Shown here in pieces: positions 48,037 to 57,526 of a DNA stretch of 64,000 nt. This stretch comes from Paraburkholderia caballeronis (GTDB lineage: Bacteria > Pseudomonadota > Gammaproteobacteria > Burkholderiales > Burkholderiaceae): the NCBI RefSeq assembly GCF_900104845.1, contig NZ_FNSR01000002.1, forward strand, positions 1,736,001 to 1,800,000, written 5' to 3'. How positions within the stretch are numbered: the first letter of the stretch is position 1; each line of letters opens with the position of its first letter. The notes beneath the pieces are model-generated. The model searched no databases and was not told the DNA's origin. It saw nothing but the letters and a program-made list of their open reading frames with translations. The position numbers were made by a program, and so were the translations under genes.

Positions 48037-48215
48037 GACGAACCCCCGAGGAAAGTGGCCGCGACTGGAAGGGCCGGTGATCGAATGGTCTCCAATGTAG
48101 CGTTGCCGCGCGCGGCGCGACGGCCAGAATCGTCGCAAAAACTGCCAGTGCGGCGGGATCGTCGGTGGACGGTTGCGCGTGCCGCGCGGGTCGTGGGAAG
48201 GTCTGGGAGGCCCGG

Positions 48216-48653
48216 TCAAGCCGGTATCTTGCGGAACGTGACCGCGATGCGGTTCCAGCCGTTGATCGCGACGATCAGCATCGTCAGATCCGCGATCTCG
48301 CGTTCGGTGAAGTGCGGCTTCACCCGTTCCCACACGTCGTCCGGCACGTGCGTCTGCGCCAGCAGCGTGACCGACTCGGTCCATTCGAGCGCCGCGCGTT
48401 CGCGTTCGGTGAAGAACGGCGCTTCGCGCCACACGCTGACGGTCGCGAGCCGGCGGTCGGTTTCGCCGCCCTTGCGTGCGTCGGTGGCGTGCATGTCGAC
48501 GCAGAACGCGCAGCCGTTGAGCTGCGACGCGCGCAGCCGCACCAGTTCCGCGAGCGGCTTTTCGATCGAGTTTTTGCTGACGTGCTCTTCGAGCGCGATC
48601 ATCGCTTTCGTGCCTTCGGGGCACGCCTTGTAGAAGTCGAGACGGGTTTCCAT
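48216..48653 (-). CDS. AhpD-like carboxymuconolactone decarboxylase-family protein
   Basis: The 145-residue protein has the CxxC-H motif of alkylhydroperoxidase AhpD (Cys48, Cys51, His55 in CAFCVDMH). These proteins reduce peroxides by a thiol relay. It is divergent from a MocR-type regulator with 151 bases between, which suggests that the regulator controls it. Confidence 0.9.
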   Translation of the reverse strand: METRLDFYKACPEGTKAMIALEEHVSKNSIEKPLAELVRLRASQLNGCAFCVDMHATDARKGGETDRRLATVSVWREAPFFTERERAALEWTESVTLLAQTHVPDDVWERVKPHFTEREIADLTMLIVAINGWNRIAVTFRKIPA

Positions 48654-48728
48654 GCATCACCTCCGGTGTCGGGCATTCGTTTCGGGAGACCACGGGTGTA
48701 AGCTTAGGCGCGCAACTGGCCTGTTCAT

Positions 48729-48761
48729 ATAGCCACTGCGGGGGTATTTCAGGTAACCACT
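48729..48761. promoter_or_regulatory. Direct repeat in the AhpD-MocR intergenic region
   Basis: ATAGCCACT (48729-48737) and GTAACCACT (48753-48761) are near-identical direct repeats 24 bases apart. MocR regulators commonly bind such direct repeats in the shared upstream DNA of their divergent target. Confidence 0.4.
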
Positions 48762-48804
48762 TTCTGGAGCCGCCGGCGCACCGCGCGCCGGCCGATCGAC
48801 GCCG

Positions 48805-50277
48805 ATGGACCTTCACGTGACCGTTTCGGGCCGCCACGATCTGGCCGGCCAGATCTACCGGCAACTGCGCGCGGGCATCGTCGACGGACGGCTCGCGGGC
48901 GGCATGCGGCTGCCTTCGACGCGCGATCTCGCGCAGCAACTGGGCGTGTCGCGCAAGACGACGCTCGACGTGTTCGAGCGGCTGCTCGCGGAAGGCTTCC
49001 TGCACGCGCGTCACGGCGCGGGCACGTTCGTCGCCGACGGCTTGCACCGGCTGCCCGCGCAGCGCGCCGGTCATCCGAACGCGCAGATCCGCGCGGCGAC
49101 CGATGCGCGCCGTGCGCCGCGCGGGGTGCTCGCGCAGCCGTGGTGGCGCGCGAATGCGGGAGGCGTGCCGATGCCGCGGCCCGATGCGCGCGTCGCGTGC
49201 GATTTCGTCGGCGGCGTGACCGACAAGTCGCGTTTTCCGTTCGACGTGTGGCGGCGCTGCGTGAACGACGCGCTGCGCGTGCAGGCGCGCGGCGAAGGCC
49301 GTTATCGCGATCCGGCCGGCGAGCAGGAACTGCGGCTCGCGGTGTCGCGTTACCTCGCGTTCAGCCGCGCGGTCGCGAGCGAATGGAACGACGTGATCGT
49401 CACGCAGGGCGCGCAGCAGGCGCTCGACCTGCTCGCGCGCGTGATGCTGAAGCCCGGCGATGTCGCCGCGATCGAGGACCCCGGTTATCCGCCTGCTCGC
49501 GCGGCGTTCGCCGCGCTCGGCGCGAAGGTCGTGCCGGTGCCGGTGGACGACGAAGGATTGATCGTCGCGAAGCTGCCGAAGGCGGCGCGGATCGTATACG
49601 TGACGCCGTCGCATCAGTTCCCGCTCGGAATGCCGATGAGCCTCGCGCGCCGCGTCGAACTGCTCGAATGGGCGCAGGCGCGCGGCGCGCTCGTGATCGA
49701 AGACGACTACGACTGCGAGTACCGCTTCGAAGGGCGGCCGATGGAGCCGCTGAAGAGCCTCGATCGCGCGGGCCTCGTCGCGTACGTCGGCACGTTCTCG
49801 AAGACGATGTTTCCGGATCTGCGCGTCGGTTACCTGGTGCCGCCCGCGACGCTCGCCGGCGCGCTGGTGTGCGCGCGGCAGATCGGCGACGGTCACGGCT
49901 GCCTGCTCACCCAGGCCGCGCTCGCGCGCTTCATGACGGACGGCCACTTCGCGCGGCATCTGCGGCGGATGCATCAGACGTATTCGGCGCGGCGCGATGC
50001 GCTGCTCGCGCATCTGCGCGGACCGCTCGCGCAATGGCTCGCGCCGGTGACGCCGAACACGGCGGGGCTGCATCTCGCGACGCGCGTCGTCGGTCCGCTG
50101 GATGAAACCGCGATCGTCGAAGCGGCGCGCCGCGCATCGGTCGGGCTGCATTCGCTGAAGCCGTTTCATCTGAAAGCGCGCGTGCGACAGGGTTTTCTGT
50201 TCGGTTATGGCGCGGTCGGCGTCGATCAGATCGACGCCGCGCTGACGTCGCTCGCGGCGCAGTTGCGTGCTTCGTGA
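48805..50277 (+). CDS. MocR-type GntR/aminotransferase transcription regulator
   Basis: In this 490-residue protein an N-terminal GntR winged helix (about 10-78, with RLPSTRDLAQQLGVSRKT) is fused to a fold-type I aminotransferase domain. The PLP lysine is in TFSKTMFPDLRVGY and the ring-binding Asp in IEDDYDCEYRF. MocR proteins use PLP as an effector sensor rather than a catalyst. It is divergent from the AhpD gene, its likely target; some relatives regulate vitamin B6 or taurine genes. Confidence 0.92.
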   Translation: MDLHVTVSGRHDLAGQIYRQLRAGIVDGRLAGGMRLPSTRDLAQQLGVSRKTTLDVFERLLAEGFLHARHGAGTFVADGLHRLPAQRAGHPNAQIRAATDARRAPRGVLAQPWWRANAGGVPMPRPDARVACDFVGGVTDKSRFPFDVWRRCVNDALRVQARGEGRYRDPAGEQELRLAVSRYLAFSRAVASEWNDVIVTQGAQQALDLLARVMLKPGDVAAIEDPGYPPARAAFAALGAKVVPVPVDDEGLIVAKLPKAARIVYVTPSHQFPLGMPMSLARRVELLEWAQARGALVIEDDYDCEYRFEGRPMEPLKSLDRAGLVAYVGTFSKTMFPDLRVGYLVPPATLAGALVCARQIGDGHGCLLTQAALARFMTDGHFARHLRRMHQTYSARRDALLAHLRGPLAQWLAPVTPNTAGLHLATRVVGPLDETAIVEAARRASVGLHSLKPFHLKARVRQGFLFGYGAVGVDQIDAALTSLAAQLRAS

Positions 50278-50633
50278 ATGCTTCGGAATGCGCGCGGGTC
50301 GCTGCGGCGGAGGCGGGCGCGGAAGGTACGCGACAGGTGCGCGATCGGTGCGCGCGACGAAACGCCGTCGCGATGCGGCGCGTCGCGGCGAAACAGACGG
50401 CGCTCCCGCGCCTCTGTAATACCGCGTGATGGAAGGCCTGAACGGCATCGCCGTCACGTTTACCCCTGTAAACAGGCTGCGAAACGCATCGGCAGTCTGC
50501 GCAGAGCAACAAATTGGCGTCCTGCGCGCAAAAGAGTCACGCAAAATGCTTTGGCGCTTGTAGAATCCGCCGTTGAAGCCCGTGCATCCCGCAGGTGCTT
50601 CATGGATCAATGACCAACACTGGTAGGAGAAAC
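50278..50633. other. Intergenic region upstream of the HU gene
   Basis: No gene is seen. A perfect GTTTAC/GTAAAC inverted repeat with a four-base spacer lies at 50458-50473. A TAGAAT -10-like hexamer near 50560 would serve the HU gene, with no good -35. Confidence 0.4.
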
Positions 50634-51080
50634 ATGCCGACTTCCGCAAAGAAAGTGGCCAAGAAGGTTGCCGCACCGGCCAAGAAGGTTGCCGCCAAGA
50701 AAGCGCCCGCCAAGCAGGCTGCCGCAGCTAAGAAGGTCGCCGTGAAGGCGTCCGGCGTTCCGTCGCCGATCAAGGACACCTTCACGAAGGCCTCGCTGGC
50801 TACGCACGTCGCAGAGCGTGCAGGCGTCGAGCCGAAGGCAGCGAAGGCCGTGCTCGCCGCACTGGAAGACACGATCCTTGGTTCGGTCCACAAGAAGGGT
50901 GCCGGCGAATTCACGCTGTCGGGTCTTCTGAAGATCGTCGTGCAAGCCGTGCCGGCGAAGAAAAAGCGCTTCGGCAAGGACCCGTTCACCGGCGAAGAAC
51001 GCTGGTTCCCGGCGAAGCCGGCGTCGGTCCGCGTGAAGGCGCGCGCGCTGAAGAAGCTGAAGGACGCAGCGGCTGGCTGA
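50634..51080 (+). CDS. HU-family DNA-binding protein with lysine-rich N-terminal tail
   Basis: In this 148-residue protein the first 50 or so residues are Lys/Ala/Pro repeats (KKVA, PAKK units) like eukaryotic H1 tails. The rest is an HU/IHF-type domain (FTKASLATHVAERAGV, then GEFTLSGLLKIVVQAVP), with a basic arm KRFGKDPFTGEERWFPAKPA in place of the usual one. It should bind and compact DNA. A TAGGAGA site precedes the ATG, and a strong terminator follows. Confidence 0.9.
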   Translation: MPTSAKKVAKKVAAPAKKVAAKKAPAKQAAAAKKVAVKASGVPSPIKDTFTKASLATHVAERAGVEPKAAKAVLAALEDTILGSVHKKGAGEFTLSGLLKIVVQAVPAKKKRFGKDPFTGEERWFPAKPASVRVKARALKKLKDAAAG

Positions 51081-51133
51081 TCGATGACGGTCGTTGCCGG
51101 CTGGCCGTGACGCGGCCGGCGGCCGTCATGAAG

Positions 51134-51175
51134 AAAAACCCCCGCGGACACAGGCCTGTGTCCGCGGGGGTTTTT
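51134..51175. terminator. Perfect bidirectional terminator after the HU gene
   Basis: A 42-base perfect palindrome has 21-base arms starting with five A and ending with five T. It gives a strong stem and U-run on both strands, 53 bases after the HU stop. Confidence 0.9.
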
Positions 51176-51246
51176 GTTTGGGCGGTGCGTTTTTTATGTG
51201 CTTGATCCGCGATGTTCGAGGTTGTCGACGCGTATGGTCCGGCCAT

Positions 51247-51282
51247 AAAAAAACCAGCCAGGGCTTGCGCCGAAGGCTGGTT
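51247..51282 (-). terminator. Terminator of the porin gene
   Basis: AACCAGCC pairs with GGCTGGTT and is preceded on the plus strand by a run of A, giving a U-run on the minus strand. A second perfect hairpin (51287-51307, ACAGCGCGC with GCGCGCTGT) lies between it and the porin stop. Confidence 0.75.
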
Positions 51283-51355
51283 CGAGACAGCGCGCAAAGC
51301 GCGCTGTAAGTGTCGGACGCTTCGGGCCGAGACCCGAAGCTGGATGTCCGATCGA

Positions 51356-52510
51356 TTAGAACTTGTGGACCAGGCCGGCAACGCCGATGACCTGGTTCTG
51401 CGTCGACGAGTCGATGCCCGACGACGAGATCGATGCGGTATGGCCGCTGCTGGCGTGCTGGTACGCGCCGACCACGTAGAACGACGTGCGCTTCGAGATG
51501 CCGTATTGAGCGCCTGCGCCGATCTGGTTGTACGACTGGCTGCTGCTGCCGTTCGCAAACTCGTTGCCGCTGCCGTTCACGTAGGCGTAGTCGAGCGCGA
51601 GCGACAGGGCCGGCGTGACCTGATACTGGAGCAGTGCCGAACCGACGTTGTAACGCTGGATGCTCGTGAACGCCGATTGGCCGTCCGGACGATACAGCGC
51701 GTTGCTGTAGCGGATGCTGCCCGTGAACGGACCCCACACGTATTGAGCGCCGACCTGCGCGATGTCGATCGAAGCTGCGGTCGCGAACGCGCTGTTGATG
51801 CTGCTGTTGAACACCGTGCCCGTGCCAGCCTGGCTGGACGTTGCCGAGTTCCAGCCGCTGCGCACCGGATCCGTGGTGCTGGAGTTGCGCATGCTGAGGT
51901 AGCCGGCGGCAAGGCTCAACTGGCCGATGCCGTACGTTGCAGCGGCCGACCAGCTTTGGCTCGCACCGACCGAACCCGGCGTGCCGCCGAACGAATACGT
52001 GGCTTCGCCCTGCAGGCCGCCGAAGGTCGGCGACAGGTACTTGACCGAGTTGTTGAAGCGCGAGGAGTTGTCGTTGTTGTCGACGTCGCCCGGCGTTGCG
52101 AACAGGTACGTCCATGCGTCACCCGTCAGACCCTGGACCATGTCGGTCACGGCGTCGTACTGGCGACCGAGCGTCAGCGTGCCGTACTGATCCGACGCGA
52201 GGCCGACATAGGCCTGGCGACCGAACAGCGAGTTGTTCTGACCCAGCTTGCCGTTGTTTGCGCTGAAGCCGCTTTCCAGCTGGAAGATCGCCTTCAGGCC
52301 GTTGCCCAGGTCTTCCGAGCCCTTCAGGCCCCAGCGGTCGCTCACGACCGTGCTGTCAGCGAGGCCGACCTGGCTGTGGCCACCGTTGTTGTTCACGTAC
52401 TGGATGCCGTTGTCGATCGCGCCGTAGAGCGTGACCGAGCTCTGTGCCTGCGCTGCGCCGGCGGCCGCCAGGAGGGCCAGCGAGAGGGTAGACAGTGTGA
52501 TTTTTTTCAT
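51356..52510 (-). CDS. Gram-negative general porin (OpcP-type)
   Basis: This 384-residue protein has a signal peptide (AAAGAAQAQ cleavage), a first strand SSVTLYGAIDNGIQYVNN typical of beta-proteobacterial trimeric porins, and a C-terminal GVAGLVHKF ending in Phe. It is a general diffusion channel of the outer membrane. The ATG at 52510 is preceded by GGAGAAAC. It has its own promoter region and terminator. Confidence 0.93.
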   Translation of the reverse strand: MKKITLSTLSLALLAAAGAAQAQSSVTLYGAIDNGIQYVNNNGGHSQVGLADSTVVSDRWGLKGSEDLGNGLKAIFQLESGFSANNGKLGQNNSLFGRQAYVGLASDQYGTLTLGRQYDAVTDMVQGLTGDAWTYLFATPGDVDNNDNSSRFNNSVKYLSPTFGGLQGEATYSFGGTPGSVGASQSWSAAATYGIGQLSLAAGYLSMRNSSTTDPVRSGWNSATSSQAGTGTVFNSSINSAFATAASIDIAQVGAQYVWGPFTGSIRYSNALYRPDGQSAFTSIQRYNVGSALLQYQVTPALSLALDYAYVNGSGNEFANGSSSQSYNQIGAGAQYGISKRTSFYVVGAYQHASSGHTASISSSGIDSSTQNQVIGVAGLVHKF

Positions 52511-52632
52511 CAGTTTCTCCACGCAGATAGGTAATCTAGTTGTTGCGCGGTGGAGAATAACGTACCCCCTTAAAACTCCGGAACTGAAAAAAAAGAACTG
52601 TCGCAAAAAGGTGACACCCGCTGAAATCCCTT

Positions 52633-52662
52633 GCGATACAAGGGCTCAGCGCAGGATGTCAA
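52633..52662 (-). promoter_or_regulatory. Probable porin promoter with upstream palindromes
   Basis: On the minus strand a perfect TTGACA, 18 bases and TATCGC form a promoter that gives a leader of about 115 bases. Just upstream lie the palindrome CCAATATTGG (52667-52676) and TTATTG/CAATAA with a seven-base spacer (52692-52710), plausible regulator sites in otherwise GC-rich DNA. Confidence 0.4.
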
Positions 52663-52730
52663 ACGCCCAATATTGGATGGTTGACGCAGCATTATTGTCG
52701 CTTTCAATAAAAGTCGGACATCGTTAGCTG

Positions 52731-54179
52731 TCATCGCTTCGGCTTTTCCGCGCGCGCGGAACCATCCCGACGCGGGTTGCCGGGTCCATCAATATCGCCT
52801 TCGCCCGATCCATTCGTCGCGCCGTGCCGGTGATTCGCGGCCGCCGTTACCGCGAGCGCGGCGCCGGCCGCCAGCAGCACCGAACCCCACGGATGGCGCT
52901 TCACGTAGCGGTCCGTCGCTACCGCGGTGCGGCCCGCGCGCATCAGCGTCGTCGCGGCCGCATGCGTCGCGCGGTGCTCGACGCGGACGATCGTCCGGCC
53001 GATCCGCAGCCCGGCGCCCGGGCGCCAGCCGAACAGGCCGCCCGCCATCCGCGCGCGCGAGGTCGCCGCCGCCAACGATTCGCTGCCCGAACCGACCGGC
53101 CGCCGCGCCGAATCGGCGCCTTCTGCTGCCGTTGTGGCAACCGACGCTGCGTGGTCCGTTGTCGTCGCGCGGTGTAAACCCTGGGTTGTCAGCGTCGTGC
53201 CTGTGCTGCTTTCCTTGTGTGCCGCAGCCGCCGGGATCGTCGACGCCGCCAGCACCGACGCGAGTTTCGCGCGGCTCCCGGGCGGCGCGTTGCGCGCGCC
53301 CCAGATGCCGCGCGGATCGTGCATCCGCCCGCGCGCCGCTGCGGACTCCGCGCCGAGCAGCAGCACCGCCGCCGAGAAGTACAGCCACATCAGCAGCACC
53401 GCGAACGAGCCGGCCGCGCCGAACGCGCTCGCGAGCCCCGCGTGCGTCAGATACAGCGCGAACAGCTTTTTGCCGGCCGAGAACAGCACGGCCGCGACGA
53501 TCCCGCCGACCAGCGAGTCGCGCCAGCGCACGTCCGCGTCGGGCAGGAACTTCAGCAGTCCGGCGAACGCGACGGCCAGCACCAGCAGCCCGACCGCGAG
53601 CTGCAGCAGGTTGCCGACGATCAGATAGGGGGAGTCGCCTAGCAGCCAGTGGCCGACGAACGTGATCGCGGTGTCGAGCACGAGCGACACGATCAGCAGG
53701 AACGCGACGCCGAGCACGAGGCTGAACGAGATCAGCCGCACCCGCACCAGCGCGAACACCGTCGACGCGCGCGGGCCGGTCGGCGGCCACACGATGTTCA
53801 GCGCGCTGTTCAGCGACGAGAACGTCGCCGACGCGCCGATTACCAGCATCGAAATGGAGATCATCGTGGCGACACTGCCCGCGTTGCCCGCATGGTGCGC
53901 GTTCTGCACGATCGTCGTGATGCCGGCGGCCGCGTCGTTGCCGAGGACGCTGTGGACCTGGCGGAACAGCTCGCCGCGCGCGGCGTCGTCGCCGAAGAAC
54001 CAGCCGGCGACCGCGATCACCATCACAAGCGTCGGCGCGAGCGAGAACGCCGAGTAGAACGCGATGCTGGCGGCGAGCGACGGGCAGCGGTTGTCGAAGA
54101 ACTGCCGGCAGGCGCCGACGACCCACGACGCTTCCTTGCGCGCGGCGGACTGCAGTCGTTCCGGAGATAGCGTCGCCAT
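52731..54179 (-). CDS. YihY/BrkB-family membrane protein with long C-terminal extension
   Basis: In this 482-residue protein the first 290 residues match the YihY/UPF0761 family, with six hydrophobic segments and the SLAASIAFYSAFSLAP start motif. The last 190 or so residues are an Ala/Ser/Thr-rich, low-complexity extension with one further hydrophobic patch (VLLAAGAALAVTAAAN). E. coli YihY is about 290 residues, so the tail is extra. The molecular function of the family is not known; the name virulence factor BrkB is historical. Confidence 0.85.
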   Translation of the reverse strand: MATLSPERLQSAARKEASWVVGACRQFFDNRCPSLAASIAFYSAFSLAPTLVMVIAVAGWFFGDDAARGELFRQVHSVLGNDAAAGITTIVQNAHHAGNAGSVATMISISMLVIGASATFSSLNSALNIVWPPTGPRASTVFALVRVRLISFSLVLGVAFLLIVSLVLDTAITFVGHWLLGDSPYLIVGNLLQLAVGLLVLAVAFAGLLKFLPDADVRWRDSLVGGIVAAVLFSAGKKLFALYLTHAGLASAFGAAGSFAVLLMWLYFSAAVLLLGAESAAARGRMHDPRGIWGARNAPPGSRAKLASVLAASTIPAAAAHKESSTGTTLTTQGLHRATTTDHAASVATTAAEGADSARRPVGSGSESLAAATSRARMAGGLFGWRPGAGLRIGRTIVRVEHRATHAAATTLMRAGRTAVATDRYVKRHPWGSVLLAAGAALAVTAAANHRHGATNGSGEGDIDGPGNPRRDGSARAEKPKR

Positions 54180-54444
54180 GATGCCCGTCCCGTGTCGAGT
54201 TGGCGTGCGCGGCGCGGCGGCCGGCCGACGGGAGCCGGCCGGCCGCCGCGGATGCGGCGTCTTCTGCCCGTGACTATAGCAATTGCGGTGCCGCGGCGGC
54301 CGGCCGATGCCGCGCCGCCGCATCGGGCCGGCGTCCGGGCGACGGGAAGATGACCGCTCCCGGTCTCGTTGGGTTTTCGACCTGGTTCTTTTAAACGACG
54401 TATACTTTCGCCACCCACAACTCTCAAAATAGCCGAGGACGATC

Positions 54445-57400
54445 ATGCTGCAAATGTCCCGGCGTCAGTTCCTCAAGGTCTCTGCGACCTCGCTGGCGGG
54501 TTCCAGCCTCGCGCTGATGGGCTTCGCGCCCGATGCCGCGTTGGCCGAGGTCCGGCAGTACAAACTGGCGCGCGCAACTGAAACCCGCAACACCTGTCCG
54601 TACTGCTCGGTCGGCTGCGGGATCCTGATGTACGGTCTCGGCGACGGCGCGAAGAACGCCGTCGCGAGCATCATCCACATCGAAGGCGACCCCGACCACC
54701 CGGTCAATCGCGGCACGCTGTGCCCGAAGGGCGCGAGCCTGATCGACTTCGTCCACAGCCCGAGCCGACTCCACTATCCCGAGTACCGCGCGGCGGGCTC
54801 GAACGAGTGGAAGCGGATCTCGTGGGACGACGCGCTCGACCGCATCGCGACGCTGATGAAGGAAGACCGCGACGCGAACTTCGTCGAGAAGACCGACGAC
54901 GGCAAGACCGTCAACCGCTGGCTGACCACCGGCATGCTGGCCGCGTCGGCGGGCAGCAACGAAGTCGGTTACCTGACCCATAAAGTGGCCCGCAGCGCGG
55001 GCATGCTCGCGTTCGACAACCAGGCGCGTGTCTGACACGGCCCGACGGTGGCAGGTCTTGCCCCGACGTTTGGCCGTGGATCGATGACGAACCATTGGGT
55101 CGACATCCGCAATGCGGACGTGATCCTGGTGATGGGCGGCAATGCAGCCGAAGCGCATCCGTGCGGCTTCAAGTGGGTCACGGAGGCGAAGGCGCACCGC
55201 AAGGCCCGTCTGATCGTGGTCGATCCGCGCTTCAACCGCACCGCATCGGTCGCGGACTTCTACGCGCCGATTCGCAGCGGCTCGGACATTGCGTTCCTTG
55301 GCGGGGTCATCAATTACCTGCTGACGAACGACAAGATCCAGCACGAGTACGTGAAGAACTACACGGACTTCCCGTTCATCGTGCGCGAGGACTTTGCGTT
55401 CAACGACGGCATCTTCTCGGGCTACGACCCGCAGAAGCACGGTTATCCGGACAAGTCGTCGTGGAACTACGAGATGGGCGAGGACGGCTTCGTCAAGATC
55501 GACGACACGCTGCAGCACCCGCGCTGCGTGTACAACCTGATGAAGCAGCACTACTCGCGCTACACGCCCGAAGTGGTCGAGAACATCTGCGGCACGCCGA
55601 AGGACAAGTTCCTGAAGGTCTGCGAGATGCTCGCGAGCACGGCGGTGCCGGGCCGCGCGGGCACGATCCTGTACGCGCTCGGCTGGACCCATCACTCGGT
55701 CGGCTCGCAGATGATCCGCACCGGCGCGATGGTGCAGCTGCTGCTCGGCAACATCGGCATCGCGGGCGGCGGCATGAACGCGCTGCGCGGCCACTCGAAC
55801 ATCCAGGGGTTGACCGACCTCGGGCTGATGTCGAACCTGCTGCCGGGCTACATGACGCTGCCGAACGAGGGCGAGCAGAACTACGCGGACTACATCAGGA
55901 AGCGCGCGACCCAGCAATTGCGGCCGAACCAGTTGAGCTACTGGCAGCACTACGGCGCGTTCTTCGTCAGCTTCATGAAGGCGTGGTGGGGCGATGCGGC
56001 GACCGCCGACAACAACTGGGGCTACGACTACCTGCCGAAGCTCGACAAGCCGTATGACCTGATGCAGGCGATCGAGCTGATGCACCAGGGCAAGATGACC
56101 GGCTACATCTGCCAGGGCTTCAACGTGATCGCGTCCGCGCCGGACAAGCGCAAGACGGTGGAGGCGCTCGGCAAGCTGAAGTGGCTCGTCATCATGGACC
56201 CGCTCGCGACCGAAACGTCCGAGTTCTGGAAGAACTACGGCGAGTTCAACGACGTCGATCCGTCCACGATCCAGACCGAGGTGTTCCGTCTGCCGACCAC
56301 CTGCTTCGCGGAGGAAAACGGCTCGCTCGTCAGTTCGAGCCGCGTGCTGCAATGGCACTGGCAGGGCGTCGAGGCGCCGGGCGAGGCGAAGAGCGACCTG
56401 GAGATCATGTCGGGCCTCTTCCTGCGGATGCGCGCCGCGTACCAGAAGGACGGCGGCAAGTTCCCGGACCCGATCGTCAAGCTGAGCTGGCCGTATGCGA
56501 ATCCGGCGAGCCCGACCCCCGAGGAACTCGCGAAGGAGTACAACGGCAAGGCGTTGGCGGACCAGACCGATCCGAAGGACCCGACCAGGGTGCTCGTGAA
56601 GAAGGGCGATCAGCTGTCCGGCTTCGCGCAACTGAAGGACGACGGCTCGACCGCGAGCGGCTGCTGGATCTTCTGCGGTTCGTGGACCCAGGCCGGCAAC
56701 CAGATGGGCCGGCGCGACAACTCGGACCCGACCGGCATCGGCCAGACGCTGAACTGGGCGTGGGCGTGGCCGGCGAACCGGCGCGTGCTGTACAACCGCG
56801 CGTCTTGCGACGTGAGCGGCAAGCCGTTCGACCCGACCCGCAAGCTGATCGGCTGGAACGGCAGCGCGTGGACCGGTCCGGACATCCCCGACTTCAAGGC
56901 GGACGAGCCGCCCGAGCACGGGATGGGGCCGTTCATCATGAATCCGGAAGGCGTCGCGCGTTTCTTCGCGCGCGACGGGATGGCCGAAGGGCCGTTCCCG
57001 GAGCACTACGAGCCGTTCGAGACGCCGATCGGGCACAACCCGATGCACCCGAAAAACCCGCTCGCGACCAACAACCCGGCCGCGCGCGTGTTCCCGGACG
57101 ACCGCAAGACGTTCGGCACCGCGGAGGCGTTCCCGCACGTCGGGACCACGTACCGGCTGACCGAGCACTTCCACTTCTGGACCAAGCACGCGAAGCTGAA
57201 TGCGATCATCCAGCCGCAGCAGTTCGTCGAAATCGGGGAGGACCTCGCGAAGGAAATCGGCGTCGTCGCCGGCGACAAGGTGAAGGTGTCGAGCAACCGC
57301 GGTTATCTGGTTGCCGTGGCGGTGGTCACGAAGCGGATCAAGCCGCTGACGATCGACGGCAGGAAGGTGCAGCACGTCGGCGTGCCGCTGCATTGGGGCT

Positions 57401-57516
57401 TCAAGGGGCAGACTCAACCCGGTTATCTGACGAACACGTTGACGCCGCCGGTCGGCGACGGCAATTCGCAGACGCCCGAGTTCAAGTCCTTCCTCGTGAA
57501 GGTCGAGAAGGCGTAA
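54445..57516 (+). CDS. fdnG: Formate dehydrogenase-N type alpha subunit, selenoprotein
   Basis: This 1023-residue molybdopterin enzyme has a twin-arginine signal (SRRQFLK near residue 5), a 4Fe-4S motif (CPYCSVGC with a later Cys in GTLCPKG) and an in-frame UGA at 55033-55035 that encodes selenocysteine 197 in the context NQARV-Sec-HGPTVA, as in E. coli FdnG. The frame continues without interruption in DNA and protein similarity, so the TGA is not a mutation. The exported enzyme oxidises formate in the periplasm. GAGGA precedes the ATG. It heads the fdnGHI operon, and the Sec machinery follows. Confidence 0.96.
55036..55078 (+). promoter_or_regulatory. SECIS element of fdnG
   Basis: Directly after the UGA, CACGGCC (55036-55042) pairs with GGCCGTG (55072-55078), and an apical GGCA/TGCC stem presents the AGGTCT loop at about 55050-55062. 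This is the bacterial SECIS layout that SelB binds, with the same loop as in E. coli fdhF. Confidence 0.88.
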
Positions 57517-57526
57517 GGGAGACGAC

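Noticed and set aside
47359..50676. A 1105-codon open frame on the minus strand
   Set aside because: It is an antisense opening across the MocR and AhpD genes caused by high GC; only the final 225 codons are real.
54445..55035. Truncated formate dehydrogenase gene ending at TGA 55033
   Set aside because: The frame continues with full similarity, the TGA is at the known Sec site and a SECIS hairpin follows.
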